Origin: Isoetes taiwanensis
Taxonomy: Eukaryota; Streptophyta; Lycopodiopsida; Isoetales; Isoetaceae
Direction: 5' to 3'
Assembly: GCA_021234155.1 (NCBI GenBank)
Contig: JAJEKV010000042.1
Coordinates: 3,994,995-4,058,994 of the forward strand
DNA length: 64,000 bases
Shown here: piece after piece, positions 42,913 through 55,322 of the stretch
Numbering within the stretch: the first letter of the stretch is position 1
Layout of the letters: each line of letters starts with the position of its first letter
Notes under the pieces: model-generated
Told to the model about the DNA's origin: nothing
The model's database searches: none
What the model saw: only the letters and a program-made list of their open reading frames with translations
Translations under genes and position numbers: made by a program

Positions 42913-44353
42913 AAAAGTCGAGGGCTTGTAAAATGGTCTCATAGGAGGGTTCAGTGAGGAACCCGCAATTTTATTTCATTATATATATAGTAAAGATTTA
43001 CATGTAGGCTAGCCTCAGCAGCAGCAACATTCTTCGAGAACGCAGCAGCAGCAAAGGCCTGCGAGACTGCAAAAATACAAAACCAACAAAATTATTGGAT
43101 GATACAGGGGGACGAAAACACCAACATCATATACTACTCACCATCCCCTAAAAAACCCTCGTCTGCTGCGGGATTCACAAGAAGCTGCAAAAACAGGGTT
43201 TCTCGTTATTTTTTTGCCCTAAAAAATGAAACTCTTTTCCTTCTTACCATGAGCGCCATGGCCACGGTGGTGATGATGCCCCATTCGCTCCAAACTGCTG
43301 AATTGGGTGTTCACAGCTCTCGTTTTATAGAGGTACAGAAACTGCTTGGAAATTTCTTTTAGTGCGCATTCGTCATTTTGGACATCTTTTGATTATTTTA
43401 AGCAAAAGCTACAGATCATTTCAAAACTTTTCTTCTGCACATCACCACAGAATATAGGTTAGCTTATCTTGTCTTTTGTATATTTTCTTCCACTTTAACT
43501 TCTCAGATCCTTCTCATCTAGTGGCTTTGGCTAATGTTATACTTTCCTGTTATATAAATCCTTTCAATGTTCCCATTTCCAGTTTCACAAGAACTTACCT
43601 TGCAAACTTATCTCAGTTTTAATCCTATCCTTGATGTAGACCAGAAACCCTTTGCTAGAAAGATCAAGAATTTTTTGTTGGAAATCTGAGTTGATATTGT
43701 GTTATTTATCTTGCTCATTTACACACAATTCTGACAACATCTGGTGTTTCCTTTCAGTGAGCCCTTACCTATTCATTTACAAGTGAATTGTATTAAGCAA
43801 GTGTGGTGAAGTCCTGGATGCAATGATATGGTTCCTTGCCTGTAGCCACTTGTAGACAAGAGTGCACGCATGTCGTTTGCTGTTTTCAAGCAGTTTGAAT
43901 AAGATGTAAGCAAGGCTGAAAATTAGAGAAATCTCATCCAAAATTACCTGCATTAATACAACATGACACTGAGCATGCTTTAAGATTGCATTTAAGATTT
44001 CTGTCTCTTTCTTATAATGGACATTTGTAAACAAGTTTGGGAACTTTATTAGATTATTGTTTTCAGATGGTTGGTGCGTAATCAGAGCTTGCCTAACAAT
44101 GTTTCAATTGCTAAATACAATTGGTTAAATACTGGCTGATGAAGGTCGGGCCTTCAGTTCTTTGAAACGTCACCGTCTTCATTCTTATCAAGGCTTATAT
44201 TCTTCTCATTTTGGACATCTGGGCTAAAAAGCTCCGCTGGACATCTTTCTGAATATTTTTGTCAAGCACACTGAAGATCAACATCTTGTGGTAACACATT
44301 TTGTTGGAAACTCGTGCATTCCAAAAAAATTGCAGGGATTTCCAATGGCCCGC
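42913..44353. other. No gene recognised
   Basis: AT-rich sequence with short open frames on both strands, none with a domain. 'ggacatctgggctaaaaagc' near 44214 recurs at 44369 inside the direct repeat that follows. Confidence 0.4.
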
Positions 44354-44695
44354 ATGTAGCATGTATGTGTTTCATCTGGGCTAAAAAGCTCCAAAAGTGT
44401 TTTTGATGTAAGTACTTATTATTATGCAATATATGGAGTAAGATTTTAGGCCAGTACAGCTGAAACAAATTCGGTCGTTTCTTGTTTGTGCTACGGATTT
44501 CGGTTCATGGGTTCAAATCTCATACGTTTGCTCTGCTTCCTTGAAAGCTTCTGTCATATATCTCTTGTGATGTATGCGAGCTTTAATTGTTTTTTTAATT
44601 GTTTTTGAGCTATGATTGAGCTTTGAGTCAGCTGGTCCGGTTTAACGCAGACGTGCCAATCCATTACGTGGAATTCAATTACTTAGGTTAAAATG
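44354..44695 (+). repeat. Direct repeat R1, copy 1
   Basis: 342 bp closely matching 46821-47149, with a few substitutions and a 13 bp internal expansion near 44590. Ends do not show TG...CA, so it is not obviously an LTR. Family unknown. Confidence 0.85.
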
Positions 44696-45069
44696 GCCCT
44701 TGCCCTTGAAAACATAGAATAACCTGATTTTGCTGACTTGACTGGGCCTTTGGTTCCCCGAATAATTGGATCCTATTGGGTTATTCTTTAGTTCTGCCAT
44801 TTTCACATTGTTTTATTGTGATCCTTTTTATCTTTTTTTTTGGAGAGCCTTTACAACATGGAAGATTCTTTGGATTCTTCCACATCTAAAGTGCTCCATT
44901 TTTGTTTCTTGAAAACGCCTGCTCAAATCAATGGTGAACACAAACCATTGATTGCACCCAAAAAAATTGTCCTGAAATTAAAAAATACTGGTGCACCGAA
45001 TAAAGACAAGTGCAGCCTGCTCCTCGTACATGCAACTATCATCATCTCTTGACATACACATCATCTACT
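44696..45069. other. Sequence between repeat R1 and LINE F
   Basis: Contains a 70-codon open frame (44840-45052) with no recognised domain. It may be the left part of LINE F, but no motif confirms this. Confidence 0.3.
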
Positions 45070-45895
45070 TCCAGAAGGTGGTCAGTATGGACGATACTCG
45101 TCTCCCTAACCTCGCTTACACTGTGGCAATATGCCTGCAGGCAATGGGGCCCCAATGCCTGCAGGCCTTCTGGCGGGAAAAGAGAGCTCAATGGCTGACC
45201 AGATGGAATGTACAAGAGCACAGTTGCATCTGAGTGCAAACAGAGGCAGATCGCCACAGTCTCAGACAGTACCTTGATACATGCTTCCTCAGCAAGCTAT
45301 GGGATGCCAGCACCCTTGAACATGTTGGAGCGGGCTCGCAATGCTACCTGCGCACTCATTTACCCATGAAAAAAGCACAGATCCATTACCTCTATCCGCA
45401 CAGGTGCACACCATCTCCCGATTGAGATGGGGAGATGGATTGGGGAGCCGCCCCAGGAGAGGCTTTGTCAACACTGCCAAGTTGGAACTGTGGAAGATGA
45501 ATGCCACACCTTTTAGAGTTGTCCGGCATATAATGACATTCAGATACGCTATGCTGAGTTGGTCCGTCCTGGCCAGCCCCTGCATGAGATGTTGAGCACG
45601 ACCTCGATATGGATGTTAGGATTATACCTTCAAGAGGTCATGGATCACCGAGATCAGCTCGGTCCTTGGGCACTTGCCTGATATGTATACATATTTCTTT
45701 CCTCCCCTGATAGATGTTTGTACAGTTTGACAGCAATCCTATTCCTATCACGGTTTTTCCCCCGAAAACCCTTTGGGCCGGGGTTTTTTTTTAACCGAAC
45801 AGTAATACATTTGCTGCGCCTCCTTTTTGGGTCCCATAGGCCAATTGGTCTCCATGGACGATAAAAAATCTATTTTATTCTATTCTATTATTAAA
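45070..45895 (+). pseudogene. LINE F, 3' end with zinc-finger relic
   Basis: Split over frames, the sequence reads HLPMKKAQIHYLYP then HHLPIEMGRWIGEPPQERLC and CQHCQVGTVEDECH....SCPAYNDI (45410-45540, one TAG inside). This is the same C-terminal finger as in LINEs A and B. The 3' region ends 'gtcccataggccaattggtc' then 'tggacgataaaa' and an attct-type repeat at about 45870-45895. It is heavily decayed and 5'-truncated. Confidence 0.75.
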
Positions 45896-46683
45896 ATCTA
45901 CCATGGAAAAGAGAAAACAAGGTCAGAGGAATTGAACCTCTTGGCCATGTGTCCTTACCAGATTTCAATGCAAGAGCACAGTCCGACAAGCTTCTCACGG
46001 GAAATATTGATAACCTTTTAACAAGGGATTCGCTTACATAATATGCCCATTACTTGTGCAACCCATAACAGTATCGTCCAGCTTGTGAATAGGGTCCTTG
46101 TAAAGCCGACCCCTCCACCAGATGCTTCAGATTCGAGATACAAATTTGTGTAATCTCTTGAACACTATGGTTGTCTCTTACTCAGACCACATCTTGAAGT
46201 TCTAAACCCTAACCCCACAAGCAGGTTTTGAACCTATGCTGCTAATGCTATATTTTCTCCCAACTTTAAAAGGTGATATGCTTCCATCCAAGCACTCAGG
46301 TCGGATAACTGCCATTAGCTCCACACATCAACCCTCTGCCTCCACCAAGCAAAATCCGCCCTCAATTTCAGTTTTTTATGGAACCAAGCCGTAGTTCAAG
46401 CCAGCCCTAACTTTCAATGAGCAAAAAAAGAAAGCCACATTCAATCATATCCACGCTTTACAATAGCCTATTTTGACACTATCTGATCACTGCAAAAAAG
46501 GAGGGGGGGAGGGGTGGGGAGAGGTGTGTGGGATAACACAATCTAACTCCTGCCCAAAACCTCAATGCCAGTACCAACTCTGTACAATTTTAAACATACT
46601 TAATTAAAAACCTTATCTCCGGCCTTTCTTTTATATGCCTTTGCCTTGAAATGCTTAGAAACGATTTGTGCAATTTTATAGGA
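45896..46683. other. No gene recognised
   Basis: Mixed-composition sequence with a purine-rich run (gaggggggaggggtggggag) near 46500. No gene or RNA seen. Confidence 0.4.
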
Positions 46684-46765
46684 ATTGAGTTAAATTAAAT
46701 TGAATTGAATGGAATTTTATCTTCCATGAAGACCAATAGGCCTATGGGACTCAATTTAGGAGCAC
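46684..46765 (-). mobile_element. LINE or SINE 3' tail, minus strand
   Basis: Read on the minus strand it gives 'gtcccataggcctattggtc' then 'ttcatggaagataaaattcc' and an attcaattca-type repeat. This matches the 3' end of LINE F. Only ~80 bp are recognisable, so it is a very short truncated copy or a SINE sharing the LINE tail. Confidence 0.6.
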
Positions 46766-46820
46766 TTCAAATGCATTATTAATAGAATTAAAAAATCCCC
46801 ACCACGAAGGATTTCTGAGG

Positions 46821-47149
46821 ATGTATCATGTATGTGTTTCATCTGGGCTAAAACGCTCCAAACGTGTTTTTGATCTAGTACTTATTACTATGCAATATAT
46901 GGAGTAAGATTTTAGGCCAGTACAGCTGAAACAAATTCGGTTGTTTCTTGTTTGTGCTACGGATTTCGGTTCATGTGTTCAAATCTCATACATTTGCTCT
47001 GTTTCCTTGAAAGCTTCTGTCACATATCTCTTGTGATATATGCGAGCTTTAATTGTTTTTGAGCTATGATTGAGCTTTGAGTCAGCTGGTCCGGTTTAAC
47101 GCAGACGTGCCAATCCATTACGTGGAATTCAATTACTTAGGTTAAAATG
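46821..47149 (+). repeat. Direct repeat R1, copy 2
   Basis: Copy of 44354-44695 about 2.47 kb downstream in the same orientation. LINE F and a minus-strand LINE tail lie between the two copies. Confidence 0.85.
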
Positions 47150-49047
47150 ATGTGTTGTACAACAAATATGCTAAGTTGCTAAGTATGTTTTACAGTTAAA
47201 TCTGAGGCAAATGAGCGCCCTGAGCACTGCCTTGATGCGAGGTTACGGTTTTTTGATGTGGGCTACTAGATTATCTTGATGTTTGAAATTTGTTTAAATG
47301 TTGGACACTAAATTTGATTGTGTTGCAGGTCTTGCAGTTCCAATTTGAGGATTATGGAATGCAGTCTAATACTGATGCTAGAAAGCTTATATTGCTTGGT
47401 TGTCTCCTATTTCCAAATGCAAGGCATGTTCAAACTCTTCATGGCATTCCTTTTTAAATGTTAAGTATGAAGTTTGGTATGCCACTATAAATGTCTAGAT
47501 ATGCTTAGAGCTATGATCTCCATGTATTTTGAACTATGATTCTTCTGCAGTATTAGTTTTGCACATTTGAAAAGATGCAGTGGATCTTGAAGCTGGAGGT
47601 GGTGAAGTTGCCCAAGCAGAAGCCCATTGTTCCCTTAGCTTCTTCTGTTATCGTGAAGGTAGTGAAACCTGTTCTCTTTGATTATTCTAGTGTTCTCTGT
47701 GCTTTGAAATGGTGGATGTTATGCTTCAGGTTCTAAATGCAATGGATGTTAAGATCTTTAAAAGACATCTATTTAAGTTTTATCCGTACTTCAGAAAATT
47801 GATCTGCAGTAGCCAGATACAAAATCAACTCAAATTTCTATCTACTCTTTTACCTTTTACGACATGTTATACTAATGTAGAAATTTTGTGTAGATAGACA
47901 TGTGCAGGGCATTGGGCGATTTTACCTTTGCACATTATTTGGGGATCCATTTTGCTGGAAATGCTCGTTGTCATTGGGCGCTTCAATGTTGTGCATTTGC
48001 AACTATAGCTCAGGTGAATGCAAACCTTTGAAAAATCGAGCACGAGGTAAATATGCCTAGTTAACTATGTTTCGAAGCCTATCATGTTGCATTTACTACT
48101 TAATTTGGCAAATCATTTTGCTTCTCTGCAATAAATATTGTATTGAGGACCTGTTTTTTCCTCATATTGGGTCATCCAGATGCAGGTATGGCATGTACAA
48201 AGATCGTGCTCATTTGGCACAAAGGGGATATTGTCTGTGTGAACTGACCACTTTCAACACATAAGGGGCTAATAAGAAGTGGAATGTGCCCATGCTCCTG
48301 TAATAGCATGATGGTCCAAGCTCATTGAATGCAATCATCAAACGGTGAAAATTCCAAATTTTTCATCATTGTGTTTCCGCATTTTATTTGGGCTTTGATT
48401 TTGGGAAAGGTGATCTCGCTCACTTCATGTCTTCTTGCTTTGCTTTCAATAAACCTTTTTACCTTCCCAGATAATTAAATAAGAGTTATGTTTAACAAGT
48501 GCTTTTGACTCTACGTTGGAAAATAACTAATCTTGCCTTCCCTAGGCCTATTGAAGTTTATTATGTTTTGAGGCATTTGCTTCGCCTGTTGAAAACAATG
48601 ATTAAATGACAACCAGTTTTACTTTAAAAGTTAATTGCGTTTGTGCCACTTACACAGGTAATTGAGCACGCTCAGAAATTGAATTTAGCTTATTGGCCAC
48701 GGTAATATCATGTTAGTTGCAAGCCTTTTTCATCAATAATGCTTTTAATCTTGAGAAAATCTAAAAAATATCGTCGTATTAATTTTTTTTTAAAAGCCCC
48801 CAATTTTTGGGACAATGAAATTTTATAGTAGTGTTGTGTCATAGCCCCTAGAGTGAATATTTAAGAGAATCTTCGCTACCTAAGCATATGAAATATTGCA
48901 TCTAGGCTCTTGGTCTTTCAAGGAGTGAGGTTGCACATTAGATGCCATTGGCTCATAATTGCCTCCCATTTGGTGGCCATGATGGCCATGGATGTTGTAA
49001 TGATGGCCATGTACGGGTGGCAATGCATTGATTATAAGCTTATCCTT
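47150..49047. other. Possible decayed exons in unassigned sequence
   Basis: Two short stretches look exon-like: 47330-47425 after tgttgcag reads LQFQFEDYGMQSNTDARKLI, and 47572-47660 reads MQWILKLEVVKLPKQKPIVP. Both are followed by gta/gtaa-type sites. I recognise neither protein and cannot link them. An open frame at 48067-48264 is hydrophobic with no domain. Confidence 0.25.
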
Positions 49048-49340
49048 TATCTTAACATATATAAGGCAGTACCATTTTTTGTTTGATGCTAATATTTTTT
49101 CCCCAGGAAAAAACCTGAGAGAGACACGTGTCTTTAAAAACTTGAGAGCGACACGTGTCTTTAGAAAAGAATAAATAAAAACTAAAAAAAATGCGACGTC
49201 CTTTCTTGCTCTGCAAGCAATCTGTGGCAATCCCTTTCTTGCTCTTGCTCTGCTCTGGCTATGGCAAATCCGTCTTCCGGCGCCTCCTAGCTCTCCGGCT
49301 TCTGCTTCGATGGCCCGTTTCGTTTGGTAATCCGGCCAAA
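49048..49340 (+). repeat. Direct repeat R2, copy 1 (left of PAL pseudogene)
   Basis: Shares ttatcttaacatatataagg, an 'atattttttccc..aggaaaaaac' block and '.tgagagag.ca.gtgtc.tt' with 51646-51760, and matches more loosely further on (tgcaagcaatc..tcccttgctct). It ends in an unclear position before the PAL pseudogene. Confidence 0.75.
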
Positions 49341-49715
49341 ATTTGGCAAAGAAATGTGTTCTGGTTTGTGTGTGGAGTAGGGTCGAAATCGACACTGGTT
49401 TTTTTTCGTCTTATGCGACGACGTGGTTGAGATGGTAAGGCAAAGATCAAGGTTATTAATCGCTAGAAGCTCAAAAATCCTAAAATCAAAGCCAATCTCC
49501 TTCCAACCCATTCCTGGCTTCAAGCATTCCTCGAAATCCCTGGATTGTTTGAAGAATTTCCGGGTTCCTAAGCAAACCCATCTCAATTCGAGACCCGAAA
49601 AGGGTCTAATCAATTCCCGTAGTCTTTTTAATTATCTTCTGCAGGATCTGCATCTCTGCAGGTTTAGCATTGTCTTAAAATAGTCTCTTGATCTTCCTGC
49701 AGAAGGAGAGTAAAA
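49341..49715. other. Sequence between repeat R2 and the PAL start
   Basis: No domain recognised. The region includes a plus-strand frame (49423-49683, starting MVEMVRQRSRLLIARS) and 'ctgcaggatctgcatctctgcag' near 49640. It may be a 5' leader or promoter remnant of the PAL copy. Confidence 0.3.
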
Positions 49716-51570
49716 ATGGTTGCAAACGAGAATCCTGCTGCATATATTCCCAACGGGATTTCACTCTGTATCACTCCCCCGGCAGTAATGAAGAAATCCG
49801 ATCCTTTGAATTGGGGCAAAGCAGGGGAGGCTCTGCAGAGGAGTCATTTTGAAGAAGTGAAAGAAATGATCAAGACGGTGTACTCAAGCAAGGTGGTCTC
49901 AATCGAGGATACCAGGCTTACAATCGCCCAAGTGGCCGCCATAGCCAGGAGGGCAGAGGTCGATGAAAGGCACAGATACATATGGAGTCTTAATCACCGG
50001 ATTTGGAGCCACATCTCACCGCCGTACAAATCAGGACGTGGAGCTGCAAAAAGAGCTCATCCGTTTCTTGAATGCCGGAATTTTCCATAGCCCAGATGGC
50101 TGCGACAATGTTCTTCCTTCTTATGCCGCCAGGGCAGCCATGTTGGTAAGGACTAACACTCTGATGCAGGGGTATTCTGGCATCAGATGGGAAATTCTTG
50201 CTTCTCAATGCAAATATTACTCCAAGCTTCCTCTGCGAGGGACCATAACTGCATCAGGAGATCTGGTATCCCTTTCTTATATTGCTGGGCTCTTAACTGG
50301 AAGACCCAATTCAAGAGCTATTACTTGTGATGGAAAAATCATCTCCGGAGCTGAAGCTTTGGCTATGGTGGGTGTGGAGAAGCCGTTTGAGCTCCAGCCC
50401 AAGGAAGGGCTTCTACCGTAAATGGCACAAAAGTAGGTTCCGGTCTTGCTTCCATTGTTTGTTTTGAGGCCAATGTGTTAGCAGTTCTAGCGTAGATTTT
50501 GTCCTTTCTTTTGCGGTTATGCGCAGGGGAAAGGCGAGTTTACGCATCCCTTTAACTCACAAGCCGAAGCATCACCCCGCCGATTGAAGCCGCCCGCGGT
50601 AATGGAATATGTTTTAGAAGGAAGTGCATACATGAAAGTCAGCCGCTAAGCTTCACGAGACCCATTCTTTGAAGAAACCAAAGCAAGACAGATATGCTCT
50701 GCAGTACTTCTCCAAATGGCTTGGCCCCCGATTGAAGTTATCGAATGGCTAGCCACTCCATTGAAAGAGAAATCAATTACGTCAATGATAACCCTATCAT
50801 TGATGTCGTGAGAGATAAAGCTCTTCATGGTGGAAATTTCCAAGGTACCCCAATTGGTGTTTCCATGGATAATGTTCGCCATTCCATAGTCGCCATTGGC
50901 AAACTCATGTTTGCTAAGTTTTCTCAATTGATCCGTGATTTCTACAACAATGATCTTCCTTCTAATCTCGGTGGAGGTCCTAATCCTAGCTTGGATTATG
51001 GATTCAAAGGGCTGAAATTGCCATGGCTTCTTACACTTCAGAGCTTCAGGTTTTTGGCTAATCCAAGCACAAATCATGTGCGAGTCTTTGAACAACATAA
51101 TCGATGTGAATTCTTTGGGGTTGATCTCTCGCCAAGAAAACTGGCCGAGGTGTTGAGATCTTGAAGCTTATGTCTACATCTTTTCTCGGTAGCATTGTGT
51201 GTCAGCCGTTGATCTTAAGCATCTTGAAGAAATAATGCAGAGTACTGTGAAGTCTGTTGTGTCTCATGCTGCAAAAAAAACCCTTACCACAGGACTTGGT
51301 GGTGTTCTGCTTCCTTCCAGGTTCTGTGAGAAGGAACTTCTGCAAGTTGTTGACAATGTTCATGTGTTTACCTATGTTGATGACCCTGCCAGTGCTGCAT
51401 ATCCTTTGATGCAGAAATTGAGGAGCTCAAGAAACAACTGGTTACAGAAGTTCCTCTCGCAAGGGATGCATATGACAAGGGTCAGTTCAGTATTGCTAAC
51501 AAGATTCAATAGTGCAGAAGTTATCCTTTGTATGAATTTGTTAGAAAGGAGGCTGGTACTACACTTCTTT
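49716..51570 (+). pseudogene. PAL: Phenylalanine ammonia-lyase pseudogene, intronless
   Basis: PAL deaminates phenylalanine to trans-cinnamate at the start of phenylpropanoid metabolism. The relic starts [14 protein letters not shown] and reads [21 protein letters not shown] and [15 protein letters not shown], loses about 25 residues, then continues in a second frame from about 49965 with GTDTYGV (catalytic Tyr codon 49981-49983) and FGATSHRR. The Ala-Ser-Gly triad that forms the MIO cofactor is kept at 50251-50259 in [10 protein letters not shown]. Frames break again near 50420, where LQPKEG is followed by a stop, and repeatedly to 50745. [16 protein letters not shown] to DYGFKG is clear (50757-51015), as are [12 protein letters not shown] and [15 protein letters not shown] (51315-51420). 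It ends near FVRKEAG-like sequence at about 51560. No intron is visible at the usual angiosperm site. Confidence 0.93.
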
Positions 51571-51641
51571 AAAAGGATATACAACTTTAAAAGGATATAC
51601 AACTTAATTGATGAAGATAAAAAGCAAAGGACATACAACTT

Positions 51642-51900
51642 TCTTATCTTAACATATATAAGGCGATGCCAAATTCTGTTTGAGGGTAATATTTTTTCCC
51701 GAGGAAAAAACTTGAGAGAGCCATGTGTCCTTAAAAAAAACATGAATGAAAATTAAAAAAAAAATCGACAGGGTTCTTGCTTTGGAAGCAATCGAATCCC
51801 TTGCTCTATGAGTCGGATTTGGGGTATGCCAGATCTGGAGCCCCAAATGTTTTGCAGCTCCTGGCTATTTGAAGCTCTAGCAACCTGGGCTGCTGGAATA
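51642..51900 (+). repeat. Direct repeat R2, copy 2 (right of PAL pseudogene)
   Basis: Same orientation as 49048-49340, beginning 'cttatcttaacatatataag'. The two copies bracket the PAL relic at roughly 0.4 kb (left) and 0.1 kb (right). Confidence 0.75.
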
Positions 51901-52293
51901 TGACCCGGGCTAAATACGCGACCAAATGCCTCTTGCCACTGCAAGATTTGCAAATCTTGCTTCAGGAATAAACGGCATCAGCTATCGCCGGAAAGAATTC
52001 TCCAAAGTGATGAAAAATGACATCCAAAATGCAGGGCTTAAATCTTCCAGTCTAAGCGGCGAAGTGTCGACATCTGCAACCTTCAGTTCTGCAAATCCGG
52101 CGAAAGATCTGGTCAAAGAATGGAGCTCTGAGGATCCAAAAAACAGGGCCAAGAATGAAAAGGGGGCAGTTTCGCTAGTCTTTGCAACCTCGCTATGATC
52201 TTAAGCAAAAACCTCTTTCAAAATGGCCCCTTTTTGCTCGGCTGCCATAGCCAAGCTAGATTTGAGCTTTTAGACATGATCCCTGCCTTCGTA
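51901..52293. other. Unassigned, one small open frame
   Basis: An open frame at 51926-52198 (starting MPLATARFANLASGING) is serine- and alanine-rich and could be a gene fragment, but no domain is recognised. Confidence 0.3.
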
Positions 52294-52614
52294 GGGTAAA
52301 AGCATGTTAGGGTGTACCACTTTTGGAACCTGCAAAAGTACATACACTAGGTACTTCAGAACTGGGTACTTTCTCATTTTTATTTTCATTAAAACTAGTA
52401 CAAAAGTTCAAAATAAAAGTCAAGGACACATTAATATTGAAAGTTAAGATAAGGATAATGCTACCGGAGATCAAAATATATATAAAAGTCCTAGAATGTA
52501 CCTTTTATTGAGATATTACACAGGTACCCAGTACCCAGTCCTGGGTACCTTTTTAGGTACCTTTTTGGTCACTAAATAATACTTTTTAAGGGACACCCTA
52601 ACATGCTTTTACCC
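52294..52614 (+). mobile_element. 321 bp MITE (family M1), second locus
   Basis: GGGTAAAAGCATGTTAGGGT at the left pairs with the right end ACCCTAACATGCTTTTACCC. CGTA flanks both ends (52290-52293, 52615-52618), suggesting a 4 bp target duplication. The interior is similar to the reverse complement of 17356-17676 along its whole length, including the repeated 'gtacc' words, and the lengths are equal. Confidence 0.85.
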
Positions 52615-53664
52615 CGTATCTTTCAGGCCCTTTTATTTTTCAATTCTGCATTTGTGGCTCTAAATCGATTCAATTGCTGGCAAGGCGGCTTCGAGTTATC
52701 CAAATCAGACCCAGTTTTTGAGAAATGAGCATTTTGCAGCGTTTGCCTCCAAAGAAATCTTTTATTGTCGCTTCTATGGATCAGAAGCAGAAAGCACTTT
52801 AAAGCCTGGCAGTTTGGTGTGCTCCATCTTGCCGAAATGCAAGATCAGACAAGCACTCTGCAACCAACTTGGACCAGACAAGCACTCTGCAATCAACTTC
52901 TTGAAGAGGTATTATCAGCATCCTTCTATCGTGCGGGCACTGAACACACGGCAAAAAAATGCAGGTTCAAAGCCTGCATGTTCTAGCACGTATAGACGAG
53001 TTGGGGAAGAGAAACGTTCGCGGCGGCCTTGGCCGCCGCGATAAGTTTCTTGTATTAAATAAGGTAGTGAGGTGGCAATAAACTTGAGTGCATTATTGAG
53101 GTGGCAATAATATTAATTATCTAAATTGTGAGATGGCATGGGCATTGCCATTTTGTTACGTCCACAACTTTTTTATATCCCTCATTTTATAACGTTCGAG
53201 CATTCAATTCCACGAGGTTTTTAACTATGTGACATAAAGCTTTGAACCAATTTATTACATGCTTTCGCAACATATATAATTGGGAATGTCCGATAGGGAT
53301 GTCCAGGTGGTAAGAAATGTGAAGCTCTAAAGCTTAACGCATGTTTTTCCCGGACATTTTTTGCATCAGAAAAGAAAAGAAGAAATGATGCTCCGGTTCT
53401 ATTAGGCCAACACTAAACATGCATGTCAATGATCACAAAATGGTCTATAAAATCTGGGTGTAACGAAGTTGGTCTTGGCCGCCGCGATAAATTTCTTGTA
53501 TATGTTTATTTATTCATCCACCCATCCATCCATCTATACGCGAACAATTTGAAATCCTCTTTGCAAGCATTCATCATGATTTTACCTAGTTAAATATTTC
53601 AAAATTGCACGTGTATTGCGTTGCTCTTGTTTACAGCTTTGAGAATATTAACGTTTTTGGAAAG
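52615..53664. other. Unassigned sequence with small repeats
   Basis: 'agacaagcactctgcaa' is repeated with a 26 bp period at about 52847 and 52873. 'cttggccgccgcgataa' plus 'tttcttgtat' occurs at about 53027 and 53474. The open frame at 52718-53044 spans the first repeat and has no domain. Confidence 0.4.
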
Positions 53665-55287
53665 TGTGACGTCCCCTACTCCTTATACGATGCCCACATC
53701 GTATTCGAAGGAGGAGCATTCCCCCTGGCAGCTACACTGACAGGGGCCATCCACCTGACTCCACTCCCATCGGGATGAGCCAGCAAGGGAAGAATGGATG
53801 TGTCATTCACCCGTCTTCCATCGGGTCGACCTATCTGCGGAAGCGTGAATAAACAAACGTGAGCACAACTAACAGTAAACAAATACAAGTATCTCGAGAG
53901 GTGAATACAATACAACATCACAGAGATAGCAATACCATAGAAATAACATCATCACATAACATAAATAACAAGAGGGAGATCCTACCCGGGCTCGGACTCG
54001 GGGGATGACCGACGCTAGGGTCTCCGAGTTCATTGCGCATGAGAAATTCATGGCAATGGATTTGGGCTGGCATAGAACATGGCTTAGGGTAGTCCACTCC
54101 ATCCGCCCTCCCGCGTGCACACTTTGCGAGTAGGCTGAAAAGTGTTGGGACTTGGCCGTAGCCTGCCGGTGAATAGCCGAGGGGCTACTACTCTTGGGTT
54201 GCATCTCCCCAGCCCGATGAGGCAGAAGAGAGTTGCCTCCCCTCCGAGGCATCCATGCTCATCACAAAGCGCTAGAGGGCCCACCGCCCTTATTCGACTT
54301 GAACTCACCGGAAGGTCATATTCACCACCCCACGAGTGTCGAGCTCATGCCTTGCCCACACGCAAAGGACAAGCCATTAAGCCTAGCCCACGAGACCCCC
54401 CGATAGGCCTTACTACGGAGGGGTCAGTCCGGTGATGAGACAAGTTCCTCCTTATCAACCAGCCTAGCCCCTTCACCCACAACCAAAGCGGGTTCCATTA
54501 CGGCACGGGCATATAATTGGGAACTAGTGGTGCTACCTAGGATCATCCGCTACACATGCTTTAGGCCTCTACCCCCTTCCCAATACATGGAGATCCGAGT
54601 GAAATACATACAACATCACGTAACCTGAAATAGAGAATATCATCTAATCTATCTACCTAAACAACAGAGTTAGGTTCCTTAGTTAGGGCTTATGATCTCG
54701 GGATCTATAAGGCCTCTAGAGTTGATCTAACATACTAAACCAGCCTATTGCCTTGCCCAAAGACGGCTTTGCACAACAGAACAACTAGATACCGCTCCTT
54801 GACCCGCTCCTCGACCCTCGGGCCGAGTCCATGCTCCTGATCTTGCTGAAGATGGCTGCTAATCGATAATCTGTTGTGCAAATCCGGCTTTCCGGAGCTC
54901 AGCAATGCGGATTGAAGTCCATACTTGGCCGAAATGGCTCAAGAGAACACTGAATTCGAGAGAGGAAAGGAGCTCTAGGAAAAACCCTAAAATGCAAAGA
55001 GAAGAAAGGTTTAGGGTTTAAGGGGAAAGCCCTTTTATAGAAACCCTTAGGGTTAGGTTAGATATTGGCCAAATGGGATTTAGCCATTTGGCAATGGGGT
55101 CCATGGGGTTATTAATTGTGTATGTTTATTTAACATGCACAACATTCAATGTTGCCCCCTAGGTGCAACCCTTGCCCCCTAGGTGCAACCCTATACGTCT
55201 CGCAAGTACATGTCATCCGTGACATGTACGGGTGACATGGTAGTATAATATACGTATTCGGGGCGTATATTATGTTGGAACGTCACA
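53665..55287 (-). repeat. 3' LTR of element 3
   Basis: 1623 bp between tgtgacgtcccc and ggaacgtcaca as seen on the plus strand, so on the minus strand it also begins TGTGACGTTCC and ends CGTCACA. It carries the conserved block seen in LTRs 1 and 2 (here near 54080-54120, complement of ggcggatggagtgg). GAAAG lies outside the left edge. Confidence 0.9.
55010..55040 (-). promoter_or_regulatory. TATA box and telo-box in the LTR of element 3
   Basis: On the minus strand, ctataaaagg (55031-55040) is followed ~10 bp later by aaaccctaaacc (55010-55021). The same pairing is seen at 8323-8348 in element 1. Confidence 0.6.
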
Positions 55288-55300
55288 TTCTCCCCACCTT
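55288..55300 (-). promoter_or_regulatory. Polypurine tract of element 3
   Basis: aaggtggggagaa on the minus strand, adjacent to the LTR. gatgctgaggacagcatc, the conserved 6 bp-stem motif, precedes it (about 55305-55322). Confidence 0.9.
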
Positions 55301-55322
55301 GACTTGATGCTGTCCTCAGCAT

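Noticed and set aside
44354-47149. R1 repeats as LTRs of a small retrotransposon
   Set aside because: No TG...CA ends, primer site or polypurine tract next to them.
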